A stretch of 64,000 nt of DNA, taken from the NCBI GenBank assembly GCA_038148375.1, contig JAYQVH010000003.1, positions 124,001-188,000 of the forward strand. Reading direction: 5' to 3'. Under the pieces are notes generated by a model. That model saw only the letters and a list, made by a program, of their open reading frames with translations. It had not been told where the DNA came from and did not search any database. Origin of the DNA: CAWUEX02 sp038148375. GTDB lineage: Bacteria; Pseudomonadota; Alphaproteobacteria; Rhodospirillales; Rhodospirillaceae. Numbering within the stretch: position 1 is the stretch's first letter; each line of letters starts with the position of its first letter. The position numbers and the translations under genes are program-made. Below, piece after piece: positions 9,081 to 18,295 of the stretch.

Positions 9081-9874
9081 TGTACGCCTTCGAATACCGC
9101 AAGGCGTCGAGCCTCGACGACGCCCAGTCCGCGTTTAAATCCGCCGACGACGGCACCTATTTGGCCGGCGGCATGACGCTGATCCCGACCCTGAAACAGC
9201 GATTGGCGATGCCATCCGAGGTGATCGATCTCGGCGGCATTGATGGGCTGCGCGGCATTTCCGTCGACGGTTCAACGGTCACGGTCGGCGCGATGACCTG
9301 CCATGCCGACGTGGCCGCGTCCGCCGACGTCAAGAAAGCCATTCCGGCGCTCGCGCATCTCGCCTCGCTGATCGGGGATCCACAGGTGCGCAACCGCGGC
9401 ACCCTGGGAGGCTCAATCGCCAACAACGACCCGGCGGCGGACTATCCCGGCGCCGTGCTCGGCCTCGGCGCCACGATCCACACGACGGCGCGTGAAATCG
9501 CCGCCGATGATTTTTTCACCGGCATGTTCGAGACCGCGCTGGACGAAGGCGAGCTGATCACCAAAGTGGTGTTTCCTATTCCGGAAAAAGTGGCCTATCA
9601 GAAGTTTCCGAACCCGGCGTCACGCTATTCCGTTGCCGGTGCGTTCGTGGCCAAGACGGCTGACGGCGTGCGTGTCGCCATCACTGGCGCCGGCCCGACC
9701 GTGTTCCGTGCAACGGAAATGGAGAAGGCCCTGGATGGCTCCTTTAGCCCGGACGTCATCGCCGGGATTTCCATTCCCGCTGACGGGCTTAACGCCGACC
9801 TCCACGCGAGCGCGGAATACCGCGCCCATTTGATCGGTGTGATGGCCAAGCGGGCGGTCACCGCCTGCGCCTAA
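9080..9874 (+). CDS. coxM: molybdenum hydroxylase medium subunit, FAD-binding (CoxM-type)
   Basis: The 264-residue protein has the VAO-type FAD-binding loop YLAGGMTLIPTLKQRLAMP near residues 30-48 and the second flavin motif RNRGTLGGSIANNDPAADYP near 110-129, both typical of CoxM/XdhB medium subunits. It takes electrons from the CoxS subunit and passes them on to an acceptor. It is slightly shorter than many CoxM proteins (about 285 residues), but the C-terminal CO_deh_flav domain is present. No large molybdopterin subunit lies next to it, which is unusual because coxM, coxS and coxL are normally adjacent. Confidence 0.94.
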   Translation: MYAFEYRKASSLDDAQSAFKSADDGTYLAGGMTLIPTLKQRLAMPSEVIDLGGIDGLRGISVDGSTVTVGAMTCHADVAASADVKKAIPALAHLASLIGDPQVRNRGTLGGSIANNDPAADYPGAVLGLGATIHTTAREIAADDFFTGMFETALDEGELITKVVFPIPEKVAYQKFPNPASRYSVAGAFVAKTADGVRVAITGAGPTVFRATEMEKALDGSFSPDVIAGISIPADGLNADLHASAEYRAHLIGVMAKRAVTACA

Positions 9875-9988
9875 CCCCTGATCTCGGCCCGCTGCGCGCC
9901 GCCGCTTGGTTCCCTCTGTGGCAAGCGGTATGATCCGCGTATCCGAGCGGGCGCATATCGCCCGTGAGCAAAACGAGGGGAATGACTC

Positions 9989-10804
9989 ATGTCCGACGCC
10001 AGCACTGCGCAACCCGGATTTGCCGCCAAATATACGTCCAAGGCCTGCCTGACCGGCTTGGCCGTCGTCATCATCGGCGCGGCGCTCGCCGCCGCCTCCG
10101 GCCCACTGTATCAGGCCGGCGTGCTTGAACTGTTCCCGGCCTTCGGGGTGCTGCGTTACTCCGTCATCGGCATGATGGTCGGCGCCGGTATCTGCGTGAT
10201 CGGCGTCATTCTGGGCGTGATCGCTTTTAAGGGCGGTGTGGTAAGCAAAGGCGCAGCGGGTTTGATCGGTATCGTCATTGCCGTTTCGGTATTCATGATC
10301 CCCTACAGCCAGACCAGCCGCAATGCGCCGCCGATTCACGAAGTCACAACCGACTTCGACAATCCGCCGGCATTTGTGGACGTCGTGCCGCTGCGCACGG
10401 AATGGGGTGCGCGCAATCCGCCGGAGTATGTACCCCTTGTCGAAGGGTTCGGCCGCTCGGTTGATGTCGTCGCCGAACAGAAAGACCATTACCCGGACAT
10501 TCAGCCGCTGCGCTTCGAGGGCATGAACTATGAAGCGGTGTTCGAATTGGCCCGTCAGGGTGTCGAGGACATGGGCTGGACGCTGGTCTCAGCCGATCCG
10601 ATCCTCGGCCGAATCGAAGCCTATGACACGACGCAGTGGTTTGGGTTCGTCGACGACGTCGTTATCCGCATCGAAGAACAGCCGATGGCCTACGAACTCG
10701 ATATCCGGTCAAAATCGCGCATTGGCTTCGGCGACGTCGGCGCCAATGCGGAACGGGTACGCAAATACCTGAAGGCGGTTTCCGGCGCAGCTTCACAGGG
10801 CTAA
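9989..10804 (+). CDS. DUF1499 membrane protein
   Basis: This 271-residue protein has three hydrophobic helices in its first 110 residues (around 18-38, 50-76 and 86-104), followed by a soluble domain starting near NAPPIHEVTTDFDNPPAF. That domain matches DUF1499 by the opening I(H/N)DV.TD...PP and by the later GRIEAYDTTQWFGFVDDVVIRI stretch and the closing RSKSRIGFGDVGANAERV. DUF1499 has no established biochemical role. The start is supported by GAGGGG eight bases upstream. It is co-directional with the following hydrolase gene, separated by only four bases, so they may be co-transcribed. Confidence 0.85.
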   Translation: MSDASTAQPGFAAKYTSKACLTGLAVVIIGAALAAASGPLYQAGVLELFPAFGVLRYSVIGMMVGAGICVIGVILGVIAFKGGVVSKGAAGLIGIVIAVSVFMIPYSQTSRNAPPIHEVTTDFDNPPAFVDVVPLRTEWGARNPPEYVPLVEGFGRSVDVVAEQKDHYPDIQPLRFEGMNYEAVFELARQGVEDMGWTLVSADPILGRIEAYDTTQWFGFVDDVVIRIEEQPMAYELDIRSKSRIGFGDVGANAERVRKYLKAVSGAASQG

Positions 10805-10808
10805 GTCT

Positions 10809-11741
10809 GTGAGGGGCCCGACCCGCCGCGAGACGCTTTCGGCAATCGCCGGTGGTGGAGCGGCCGCCATGCTGGCGCAGTCTTATGCGTCTGCGCGCGA
10901 AGTGCGCGGCGATGTCCTGATCGAACGGCGCTACGTCGATTGCCGCTACGGCCAGATGCACCTTCATGTCGCGCGGCCACTGAATCCGGCCCAACAGCTG
11001 CAAAATCCGATCCTGTGTCTGCACCCAAGTCCGGCAAGCGGCTGGTATTACCGCGACCTGATCGCAGACCTGGGCAAAGACCGCCTTGCGATTGCTGCTG
11101 ACACACCCGGCTACGGCGAATCAGACCGGCCGCCCGAGGTGCCCGAGATGTCCGGATATTCGGGGGCGATGGCTGATGCGCTCGACAACTTGAACTTCGG
11201 CTGGGACAAGAATTACACGAAGGTCGATCTGCTCGGCTATCACACGGGCTGTCTGATCGCGGTGGATCTCGCCATCGCGCGCGAGGACTTGGTGCGCAAG
11301 CTGTGCCTGGTCGCCGTGCCCTATTACGACAGCGCCGAACGCCAGCAGGACATGCTCGCCCGGCAGGATAGAGCGCCTTACTCCGAGGAAGGACGGCGCG
11401 TGTTCGAACTGTGGGAGAACACAGTCAAACGCCGCGCTGACGGAGTCACCCTCGATCAGGCCATTAAGCATTTTCAGGAGCGCATGCGCGCCGGCGACAC
11501 CGAATGGTGGGCTTATGTCCCGGTGTTCACCTACCCCAGCGTCGAGCGCTTCCCGCTGGTGACGCAACCGATGGCATTTCTGAACCCGCACGGCGTGCTG
11601 TACGACGAAACTCTGGCGGCGGCACGCGACACCCCGAACGCAACTCTGGTCGATCTGCCGCAGTTGGATCACGGCGTATTTTCTGTCGGCTCAGACGTGA
11701 TCGCGAGCGCAGCCCGCGCCTATCTCGACGCCCCGGCCTGA
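10809..11741 (+). CDS. alpha/beta hydrolase-fold protein with His at the nucleophile position
   Basis: The 310-residue protein starts (GTG) with a twin-arginine-like leader, RRETLSAIAGGG then an alanine-rich hydrophobic stretch, so it may be exported. The core shows the alpha/beta hydrolase pattern: LHPSPASGWYY at 71-81 replaces the usual HG oxyanion motif, DTPGYGESDRP at 98-108 follows strand 4, and the nucleophile elbow reads GYHTG at 143-147. Histidine 145 stands where Ser, Cys or Asp is expected. A C-terminal LDHGVFS could supply the usual catalytic His. Whether it is an active hydrolase is unknown. The gamma-glutamyltransferase gene follows 11 bases later. Confidence 0.8.
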   Translation: MRGPTRRETLSAIAGGGAAAMLAQSYASAREVRGDVLIERRYVDCRYGQMHLHVARPLNPAQQLQNPILCLHPSPASGWYYRDLIADLGKDRLAIAADTPGYGESDRPPEVPEMSGYSGAMADALDNLNFGWDKNYTKVDLLGYHTGCLIAVDLAIAREDLVRKLCLVAVPYYDSAERQQDMLARQDRAPYSEEGRRVFELWENTVKRRADGVTLDQAIKHFQERMRAGDTEWWAYVPVFTYPSVERFPLVTQPMAFLNPHGVLYDETLAAARDTPNATLVDLPQLDHGVFSVGSDVIASAARAYLDAPA

Positions 11742-11752
11742 CGGCGCGGCCC

Positions 11753-13534
11753 GTGTTCACCACCCGCCCCGAAATTACCGGCACGTTCGGCGTTGCCGCG
11801 TCGACCCATTGGCTAGCGACCGGGACAGCCATGAGTGTATTGGAACGCGGCGGCAATGCGTTTGATGCGGCTGTGGCGGCCGGGTTCACGCTACAGGTGG
11901 TGGAACCGCACCTGAACGGTCCCGGCGGTGAAGTGCCGATGCTTATCGCCCCTGCGGGACACGCGGTGCAGGTCGTTTGCGGCCAGGGGATCGCGCCGCA
12001 AGCGGCGACGATTGATGCCTTTAGCGCCTTGGGTCTCAACATGGTGCCGGGAACGGGCCTGCTGGCGACGGTCGTGCCGGGCGCCTTTGACGCCTGGATG
12101 CTGGTGTTGCGCGATCACGGCACGTGGCCGCTCGCTGACATATTGGCGCCGGCGCTGCATTACCTCGATCACGGACAGCCGCTTCTGGAAACGACAGCCG
12201 ATGTCATCGCGCGGCTCGAGAACCTGTTCACCCGGGAGTGGCCGACGTCGGCGGAGCTTTACCTGCCGAACGGCGCGGCGCCCAAGGCCGGCGCATTGTT
12301 CCGCAATCCAACGCTGGCGGAGACTTATCGTAAAATCGTTCGACACAGCGAAGCAGCCCGAGGGTCGCGGGAAAAACAAATCGATGCGGCGCGTGCGGTG
12401 TGGCGCGAAGGGTTTATAGCGGACGCCATAGACGGCTTCTGCGCGGCCACCGAAGCCATGGATACATCCGGCGCACGGCACAAAGGCCTGCTGACCGGCA
12501 ACGACATGGCGGCCTGGTCGGCGTCATACGAAGATCCGCTGACGTTCGATTATCACGACACCACCGTGTGCAAGACCGGGCCGTGGGGACAAGGCCCCGT
12601 GTTCCTGCAGCAGCTGGCCCTGCTTTCGGGGTTCGATGTCGGCGCTATGGACCCGAACGGCGCGGACTTTATTCATACGGTTGTCGAGTGCGCCAAGCTG
12701 GCGTTTGCCGACCGCGAAGCCTTTTACGGCGATCCGAACTTCACCGACGTTCCGGTCAAAGTTTTACTGAGCGCGGACTACGCCGATGCGCGGCGGGCAT
12801 TGATCGGCACTGCGGCATCCCTGGACTTGCGCCCCGGCACCATTAAAGGTTTCGGCGGCCCCATTGGCAGCGGCGATGCGGCCCCGGCGGGCGCACAGGA
12901 CCTCGGCGAATTCGGTGCCGGCGAACCGACAGTGGCAAAGACCGGCGCAACCCGCGGCGATACCTGTCATCTGGATGTGATCGATCGCTGGGGCAACATG
13001 GTCTCCGCCACGCCGAGCGGCGGCTGGCTGCAAGGCTCGCCGGCGATTCCCGGACTGGGCTTCTGTCTCAATACCCGCGCGCAGATGTTCTGGCTGGATC
13101 AGCGCTCCCCCAATGCGCTGGCGCCGGGCAAACGGCCGCGAACAACCCTGACGCCGTCCCTGGCGCTGCGCGACGGGGAACCCTACATGGCCTTCGGCAC
13201 ACCGGGCGGCGACCAGCAGGATCAGTGGTCACTGACATTTTTCCTGCGCCATGTGCATCACGGGATGAATTTGCAGGAAGCCATCGATGCCCCGGCGTTT
13301 CACAGCGAGCACTGGCCGAATTCGTTCTATCCGCGCCAGGCTTATCCGGGACGACTGGTGATCGAGGGCCGCGCCGGCGAGACCGTAATCAGCGCCTTGA
13401 AAGGCCGTGGCCACGATGCCGTCGTTGGTCCGGATTGGTCCGAAGGACGTTTGTCGGCCTGCGCCCGAGACGGCGGACTGTTACGCGCCGCCGCCAATGC
13501 GCGCGGCATGCAGGGCTATGCGGCCGGACGCTGA
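11753..13534 (+). CDS. ggt: gamma-glutamyltransferase family protein
   Basis: This N-terminal-nucleophile hydrolase homologue runs 593 residues from GTG 11753. An upstream in-frame extension to 11504 overlaps the preceding gene and is rejected. The start of the fold is clear (GGNAFDAAVAAGFTLQVVEPH). The autoprocessing region reads RGDTCHLDVIDRWGNMVS, and Thr404 in it matches the catalytic threonine of Ggt, where the usual text is GTTH. Later PRTTLTPSLAL and GTPGGDQQDQW are also typical. The family cleaves or transfers gamma-glutamyl groups, usually after periplasmic export, but no clear signal peptide is seen here. The substrate may not be glutathione, since many such homologues act on other amides. 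Confidence 0.9.
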   Translation: MFTTRPEITGTFGVAASTHWLATGTAMSVLERGGNAFDAAVAAGFTLQVVEPHLNGPGGEVPMLIAPAGHAVQVVCGQGIAPQAATIDAFSALGLNMVPGTGLLATVVPGAFDAWMLVLRDHGTWPLADILAPALHYLDHGQPLLETTADVIARLENLFTREWPTSAELYLPNGAAPKAGALFRNPTLAETYRKIVRHSEAARGSREKQIDAARAVWREGFIADAIDGFCAATEAMDTSGARHKGLLTGNDMAAWSASYEDPLTFDYHDTTVCKTGPWGQGPVFLQQLALLSGFDVGAMDPNGADFIHTVVECAKLAFADREAFYGDPNFTDVPVKVLLSADYADARRALIGTAASLDLRPGTIKGFGGPIGSGDAAPAGAQDLGEFGAGEPTVAKTGATRGDTCHLDVIDRWGNMVSATPSGGWLQGSPAIPGLGFCLNTRAQMFWLDQRSPNALAPGKRPRTTLTPSLALRDGEPYMAFGTPGGDQQDQWSLTFFLRHVHHGMNLQEAIDAPAFHSEHWPNSFYPRQAYPGRLVIEGRAGETVISALKGRGHDAVVGPDWSEGRLSACARDGGLLRAAANARGMQGYAAGR

Positions 13535-13537
13535 CGC

Positions 13538-15109
13538 CTAGTCCTTGACGAACAGAAACCGGCCGGGGTGAAGGTTGCGGTTATAATTCTCCCAGCCGCC
13601 AACGCGCTCGGCCACAAGCATCCGGTAGGTATAATAAAACAGCGGCGCGAGCGGCTGATCTTCACCGGCGATGACTTCGGCCCTGCGATAGAGCGCCAAG
13701 CGCAGATCTGGATCGGTTTCCTGATCGGCGTGATCGAGTAACGCGTCCAGCGCGGCATTGCTGTAGCCGGCCTGATTCATTGGACCTGACGTCGACCGCA
13801 GCAAATACATGTATGTCGACGGATCCACAGCTTCGGGATACCAGGCGGCGCGCGCGACCTGGAAGTTGCCGCTGCGCATATCCGAATAGAGCGTGGGTGT
13901 ATCGGACCCAATGAGCTCGACATTGATGAATAGGCGGCTCCACATGCGCGCAACAACGTCCATGGTCGCGGCGACGATATCCTGATTGTTGAAACGCACT
14001 TCGATGGAAATCGGATTGTCCCAATCATAACCGGCATCGTTGAGAAGGTGCTGGGCGCGCTTGAGACGCGCCGACTCGCTGCCCTGCAACGCGGGCGGAC
14101 GATACCTGCCGAGGTCGCCCATAACATCGGGATGAACGATCGAATAGGCATCCCGCTCGCCGCCCTTAAGAAAACTCTGCACCAGAACGGACCGTGTGAT
14201 CGCCATCGACAGCGCCTGGCGCACGCGAGCATCGTCGAACGGCGGCCGGTTGACGTTGAACACGAGGTATTCGACGCCCAGCGACGGAGTGATGCGCACT
14301 TCGCCAGGCAAATTCTCCTGAGCCCATTCAAGACGATTCGAGGGGATCGCCGGCAAAACGTCGAGGCCGCCCGTGCGAAACTGCTGAATACCGGCGCTCA
14401 GGTCTTCCGTCGGATGAAAATACAGCGCGTCGAGCCGGACATTGGCGGCGTCGAAAAACCGCGCGTTGCGTTCGAGCCGAACGTGGGACTGGGGCACCCA
14501 ATCCTTGAGCGTAAACGCACCGTTGCCGACGAAATTCCCCGGCCGGGTCCAGCGAACGCCGTGCTTCTCCACCGCATGGCGCGGCACGGGTAAACCGCGA
14601 TGGACCAGCATCTGAGGCAGGTACGGCGCGGGATGCTCGAGCGCCATGACGACAGTCAGATCGTCTGCCGCTGACACGCCCAGCGCGGAGGGATCCGACT
14701 GGCCGGCGTTAACCGCCTTTGCGTTCTTGATGGGATAGAGCAGCGACGCGAAAGACGATGCCGTCGCTGGATCGAGCAAGCGGCGGTAGGAATAGACAAA
14801 GTCGGTCGCAGTCAGGGCTTCGCCGTCGGACCACGTGAGGCCATCCCGCAACGTGTACGTATAGGTCAGACCGTCGCCTGAGACGGTCCAGGACTCGGCC
14901 ATCCCGGGCAGGAGCTCTCCGCTGGGTCCGCCCGCCGTGAGACCCATGAACAACTCCATCGCGATGGAGGCCTCCCAGCCATTGGCGGTCTTATGCGGGT
15001 CGAGCGTATCGGGCTCACCGCGGTTGCCGCGATGAATCACCTGGTCCGCGGCCGCCGAAACGGACAGCAGGACTGCAACGCAAAGGAGACCGATCAGATT
15101 TTTAAGCAT
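13538..15109 (-). CDS. peptide ABC transporter substrate-binding protein, SBP family 5 (OppA-like)
   Basis: This is a 523-residue periplasmic binding protein from ATG 15109, chosen because it starts directly at a Sec signal peptide (MLKNLIGLLCVAVLLSVSAA). The mature part opens with the OppA pattern RGNRGEPDTLDPHKT and LLPGMAESWTVSGDGLTYTYTL, then LRDGLTWSDGEALTATDFVYSY. It resembles true oligopeptide-binding proteins more closely than the two neighbours on the other strand do. No permease or ATPase genes of a dipeptide or oligopeptide transporter are in the window, so it may work with components encoded elsewhere. It is divergent from the next binding-protein gene with about 124 bases between starts. 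Confidence 0.93.
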   Translation of the reverse strand: MLKNLIGLLCVAVLLSVSAAADQVIHRGNRGEPDTLDPHKTANGWEASIAMELFMGLTAGGPSGELLPGMAESWTVSGDGLTYTYTLRDGLTWSDGEALTATDFVYSYRRLLDPATASSFASLLYPIKNAKAVNAGQSDPSALGVSAADDLTVVMALEHPAPYLPQMLVHRGLPVPRHAVEKHGVRWTRPGNFVGNGAFTLKDWVPQSHVRLERNARFFDAANVRLDALYFHPTEDLSAGIQQFRTGGLDVLPAIPSNRLEWAQENLPGEVRITPSLGVEYLVFNVNRPPFDDARVRQALSMAITRSVLVQSFLKGGERDAYSIVHPDVMGDLGRYRPPALQGSESARLKRAQHLLNDAGYDWDNPISIEVRFNNQDIVAATMDVVARMWSRLFINVELIGSDTPTLYSDMRSGNFQVARAAWYPEAVDPSTYMYLLRSTSGPMNQAGYSNAALDALLDHADQETDPDLRLALYRRAEVIAGEDQPLAPLFYYTYRMLVAERVGGWENYNRNLHPGRFLFVKD

Positions 15110-15233
15110 CAACCGTGCCGTTTTTGGCTGTGGAACGACCATGATAGCCTATCAAAGAGGATCGGAGGCTCAGAACAGGCCTAGGATCAAAAACAGGTGT
15201 AGTCATTTAGACGATTCCGCGCAGGAGAATCAT

Positions 15234-16769
15234 GTGCGTTTTGTGACGATGCGAGATGTGATTGCGGTGTGCGTCATGACCGCAGTTGCCGTGAGCGGTC
15301 CGGCCGGTGCCGTGACCTTGCGCGTCGGCGCCGGTGACCGGCCGCCCGGATTGGGCAATCCTTACGAATCCGTGGCCACACTGGTCAGTCATTCCCGCGT
15401 CGCCATTCTCGATTCGTTGTTGCGCCAGGACCTGCAAGGCGGCTTCGAACCGGCGCTGGCCTTGTCGTGGACGGCGACCAGCGATCTGACCTGGGAATTC
15501 AAACTGCGCCCGGACGTTATTTTCTCCAACGGTGAGCCGGCGGATGCGCAGGCGGTCAAAGCGACGCTCGATTTCCTGATTGGGCCGAATTCCGCGCGCT
15601 ACCTGATTGCACAGGAAACGCGAGCGATAGAGCGCGTCGATGTCATAGATGATGTGACGGTGCTGATCACCACCAAGTATCCGGATGCCGTGCTGCCGAA
15701 ACGGCTGAGCCTGGTGCTCATTGTTCCGCCCAAAGCCTTCGCGGAGATGGGTCTCGCGGCATTTGCACAGAACCCTATCGGGTCAGGCAGTTACATTCTT
15801 GAGGATTGGGGCGAACAGTCGGGCCGCACGATCATGACCGCGAACACGACAAGCTGGCGTGCCCCGGAACACATCGACCGGGTGGAAGTGTATGCGCCAC
15901 TGCGGGACGCGGTCGTGCGCATGCAGGCGCTGCGGTCAGGCCAGGTGGACATTACGCTGAACGTTAACGTCGACGAGCGCGCCACGCTGGAAGCCGAGGG
16001 CTTCATCAACACGACGCAGCCCATTGGCACGATCCAGTCCATTGCACTGCCCAACCTGATCGACCCGGACTCGCCGCTGCAAGACATTCGCGTGCGCCAT
16101 GCGCTTAATTACGCCGTCAACAAAGAGCTGATCACGGAAGTGATCATGGGCGGCACAACCAAGCCGACCGGCCAGGGCGCCATTCCACAAAGTTTTGGCT
16201 ACAATCCGGATATCGAGCCCTATCCCTACGATCCGGACCGGGCGCGCGCGCTGCTCGCCGAGGCGGGCTATGCGGACGGCTTTTCGCTCAACCTGGAAAC
16301 CCTGCGCGGCAGCCAGCCGACCGACGACGTTGTCTATGTGCAGGTTGCGCAGGATCTGGCCCGGGTCGGCGTCCAAGTCAATGTGCGCCCGCTGATCGGC
16401 ACGGAATGGATTCGCAAGTATTTCTCCGGCGATTGGGGCGATGCGGATATTCTGTCGGTGACGTGGAACGCAGGCGCGTATTCCGACACCATCCGCGCAA
16501 TCGAAACCTTTTCCTGCAACAAGCCCGGCGCGTTCTACTGTGCGCCGGAACTGACGCCGCTGATCCAGGAAAGCAACCGCACCTTTGATGAGGCCGAGCG
16601 CGAGCGTTTGCTGCAGAACATCATGGCGCGGTTCCACGACCTTGCGCCCGCGATCTTTCTCTACAACCAAGCCGTCATTATTTCGCATCACCCGCGCGTC
16701 GAGAAGGTCGTGATGGGCGGCGGCGGATTGGTCTTCGAGCGCATGCGCATGGCGGACGAGAGCGAATGA
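15234..16769 (+). CDS. ABC transporter substrate-binding protein, SBP family 5 (paralogue A)
   Basis: From GTG 15234, with AGGAG eight bases upstream, the product is 511 residues with a signal peptide (MRDVIAVCVMTAVAVSGPAGA). The mature protein begins LRVGAGDRPPGLGNPY and continues with LRPDVIFSNGEPADAQAVKA, typical of SBP family 5 proteins for peptides, nickel or glycosides. RVRHALNYAVNKELI is another family stretch. It is a tandem paralogue of the next gene, which it overlaps by four bases, and shares the PPGLGNPY opening with the truncated binding protein at the right window end. No transporter membrane genes are adjacent. Confidence 0.92.
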   Translation: MRFVTMRDVIAVCVMTAVAVSGPAGAVTLRVGAGDRPPGLGNPYESVATLVSHSRVAILDSLLRQDLQGGFEPALALSWTATSDLTWEFKLRPDVIFSNGEPADAQAVKATLDFLIGPNSARYLIAQETRAIERVDVIDDVTVLITTKYPDAVLPKRLSLVLIVPPKAFAEMGLAAFAQNPIGSGSYILEDWGEQSGRTIMTANTTSWRAPEHIDRVEVYAPLRDAVVRMQALRSGQVDITLNVNVDERATLEAEGFINTTQPIGTIQSIALPNLIDPDSPLQDIRVRHALNYAVNKELITEVIMGGTTKPTGQGAIPQSFGYNPDIEPYPYDPDRARALLAEAGYADGFSLNLETLRGSQPTDDVVYVQVAQDLARVGVQVNVRPLIGTEWIRKYFSGDWGDADILSVTWNAGAYSDTIRAIETFSCNKPGAFYCAPELTPLIQESNRTFDEAERERLLQNIMARFHDLAPAIFLYNQAVIISHHPRVEKVVMGGGGLVFERMRMADESE

Positions 16770-18295
16770 GCAAAAGCATCTCCGGTTTTCTGTACACGAT
16801 CCTTTTGGCCCTGACGCCACCGGCACAGTCCGAAACGCTGCGGGCGGCGACGACAGGAAATCTGACCGCGCTGCTCAATCCGTTTTCGGCGCTGGTGCAG
16901 GGTGTGGTCAATCCGCATCCTCAAATCCACGACGCGCTGTTTTTTGTCTCCACCGACGGCACGCTGGAAAAAGGCTTAGCGCTCAGTGCTGAGGCAATAA
17001 CCGATACGACTTGGCGCATTCATTTGCGCCCCAATGTTCAATACTCCAACGGCCGGCCGTTCACCGCCGCAGCAGTGGTGAAAAACATCGAGTACCTAAA
17101 AAGCGATGCCGCAGGTCGCTATGTCATTTCGGGCGAGACGCGCAAGATCAAGACCATCCACGCGATCGACGATCTGACCCTGGAAGTCGAGACCGCTGAG
17201 CCGGATGTCCTTTTGCCGCGGCGCTTCGGCACCATCCTGATGCCGGAACCCTGGCTCTATGAGGAACTCGGCCCGGACGAGTTCAGCCTGGCGCCGGTCG
17301 GCACGGGGTCTTATGTGGTCGAAGACTGGAACCTGGATGCCCAGCGGCCGCTGCTGCGCGCGAACACAACGAGCTGGCGTCCGCCGGCGGATTTCGACCG
17401 GGTGGAGTTCCGCATCGTCAAGGACGCCGCCACCCAGGCCCAGGCGCTGCTGACCGGACAGGTCGACATTGGCTACAACTTCGGCGTCATCGAGCTGGAC
17501 CTGCTGCGGGCCAACGGCTTCAATATTTCAATTCATCCCGGCGGGCAGGTCACAACGATCGCGTTGTCGAACATGGACAGCGAGTCCCCCTTCGCCGATC
17601 AGCGCGTGCGCCAGGCTATCAATTACGCCGTCGACAAACGGGCGATCAGCGACATCATCCTGATGGGCACCACCGAAGCCGCCGGCCAGCCGGGAGTGCC
17701 GGGCATGATGGGATTCAATCCCACCGTTGCGCCTTATCCCTATGAACCCGAGACGGCGCGTCAACTGCTGACGGCGGCGGGATATGGCGACGGATTTGCC
17801 TTTCGCGCCGACGTTCTGGTTGCCGGCGGTGTCATCGAAGCATCGACGATTTACCAGAAGATCGCCCAAGATCTCGCCAACGTCGGAATCGATTTCGAAG
17901 CCCGGCCGGTGCAGGGCGCGCAGTGGATCGGCAAGTATTTTTCCGGTGACTGGGGCGATGCGGATGCGATTTCCGCGACCTTCAATGGCGCGTCCTACTG
18001 GGACGTGATTCGCGCCATCGAGATTTTCTCCTGCAACAAACCAACGCCGTTCTTCTGCGCACCCGAGTTAATGCCCAGGATCAACGCCACCCACGCCATG
18101 TTCGACCCGGCAGAGCGGGAAGCCGCGCTGCAGGATTTGTCGCGCGACATGCACGACTTGGCGCCGGCACTGTTTCTGGTACGGCTGGTCGACGTCGTTG
18201 CATCGAGCCCGCGCCTGGGTCCACTGCCGTTCCGGCACAAGCAATTGGCGATGGAGAAAATGCGCCTGGCGGAAAACGTCAAACCGGAAGATTAG
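16766..18295 (+). CDS. ABC transporter substrate-binding protein, SBP family 5 (paralogue B)
   Basis: This 509-residue periplasmic binding protein has a short signal peptide (ISGFLYTILLALTPPAQS) and opens LRAATTGNLTALLNPFSALV. Family stretches include LRPNVQYSNGRPFTAAAVV, RVRQAINYAVDKRAIS and KYFSGDWGDADAIS. The last is nearly identical to the matching stretch of paralogue A (KYFSGDWGDADIL), which shows recent tandem duplication. The stop overlaps the convergent serine hydrolase gene by four bases. Two slightly different receptors side by side suggest capture of related ligands; the ligand is not predictable by eye. Confidence 0.92.
   Translation: MSKSISGFLYTILLALTPPAQSETLRAATTGNLTALLNPFSALVQGVVNPHPQIHDALFFVSTDGTLEKGLALSAEAITDTTWRIHLRPNVQYSNGRPFTAAAVVKNIEYLKSDAAGRYVISGETRKIKTIHAIDDLTLEVETAEPDVLLPRRFGTILMPEPWLYEELGPDEFSLAPVGTGSYVVEDWNLDAQRPLLRANTTSWRPPADFDRVEFRIVKDAATQAQALLTGQVDIGYNFGVIELDLLRANGFNISIHPGGQVTTIALSNMDSESPFADQRVRQAINYAVDKRAISDIILMGTTEAAGQPGVPGMMGFNPTVAPYPYEPETARQLLTAAGYGDGFAFRADVLVAGGVIEASTIYQKIAQDLANVGIDFEARPVQGAQWIGKYFSGDWGDADAISATFNGASYWDVIRAIEIFSCNKPTPFFCAPELMPRINATHAMFDPAEREAALQDLSRDMHDLAPALFLVRLVDVVASSPRLGPLPFRHKQLAMEKMRLAENVKPED

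Noticed and set aside
11504..11752. N-terminal extension of the gamma-glutamyltransferase gene
   Set aside because: This part overlaps the preceding hydrolase gene and has an arginine-rich, non-homologous sequence; the Ggt fold begins after GTG 11753.
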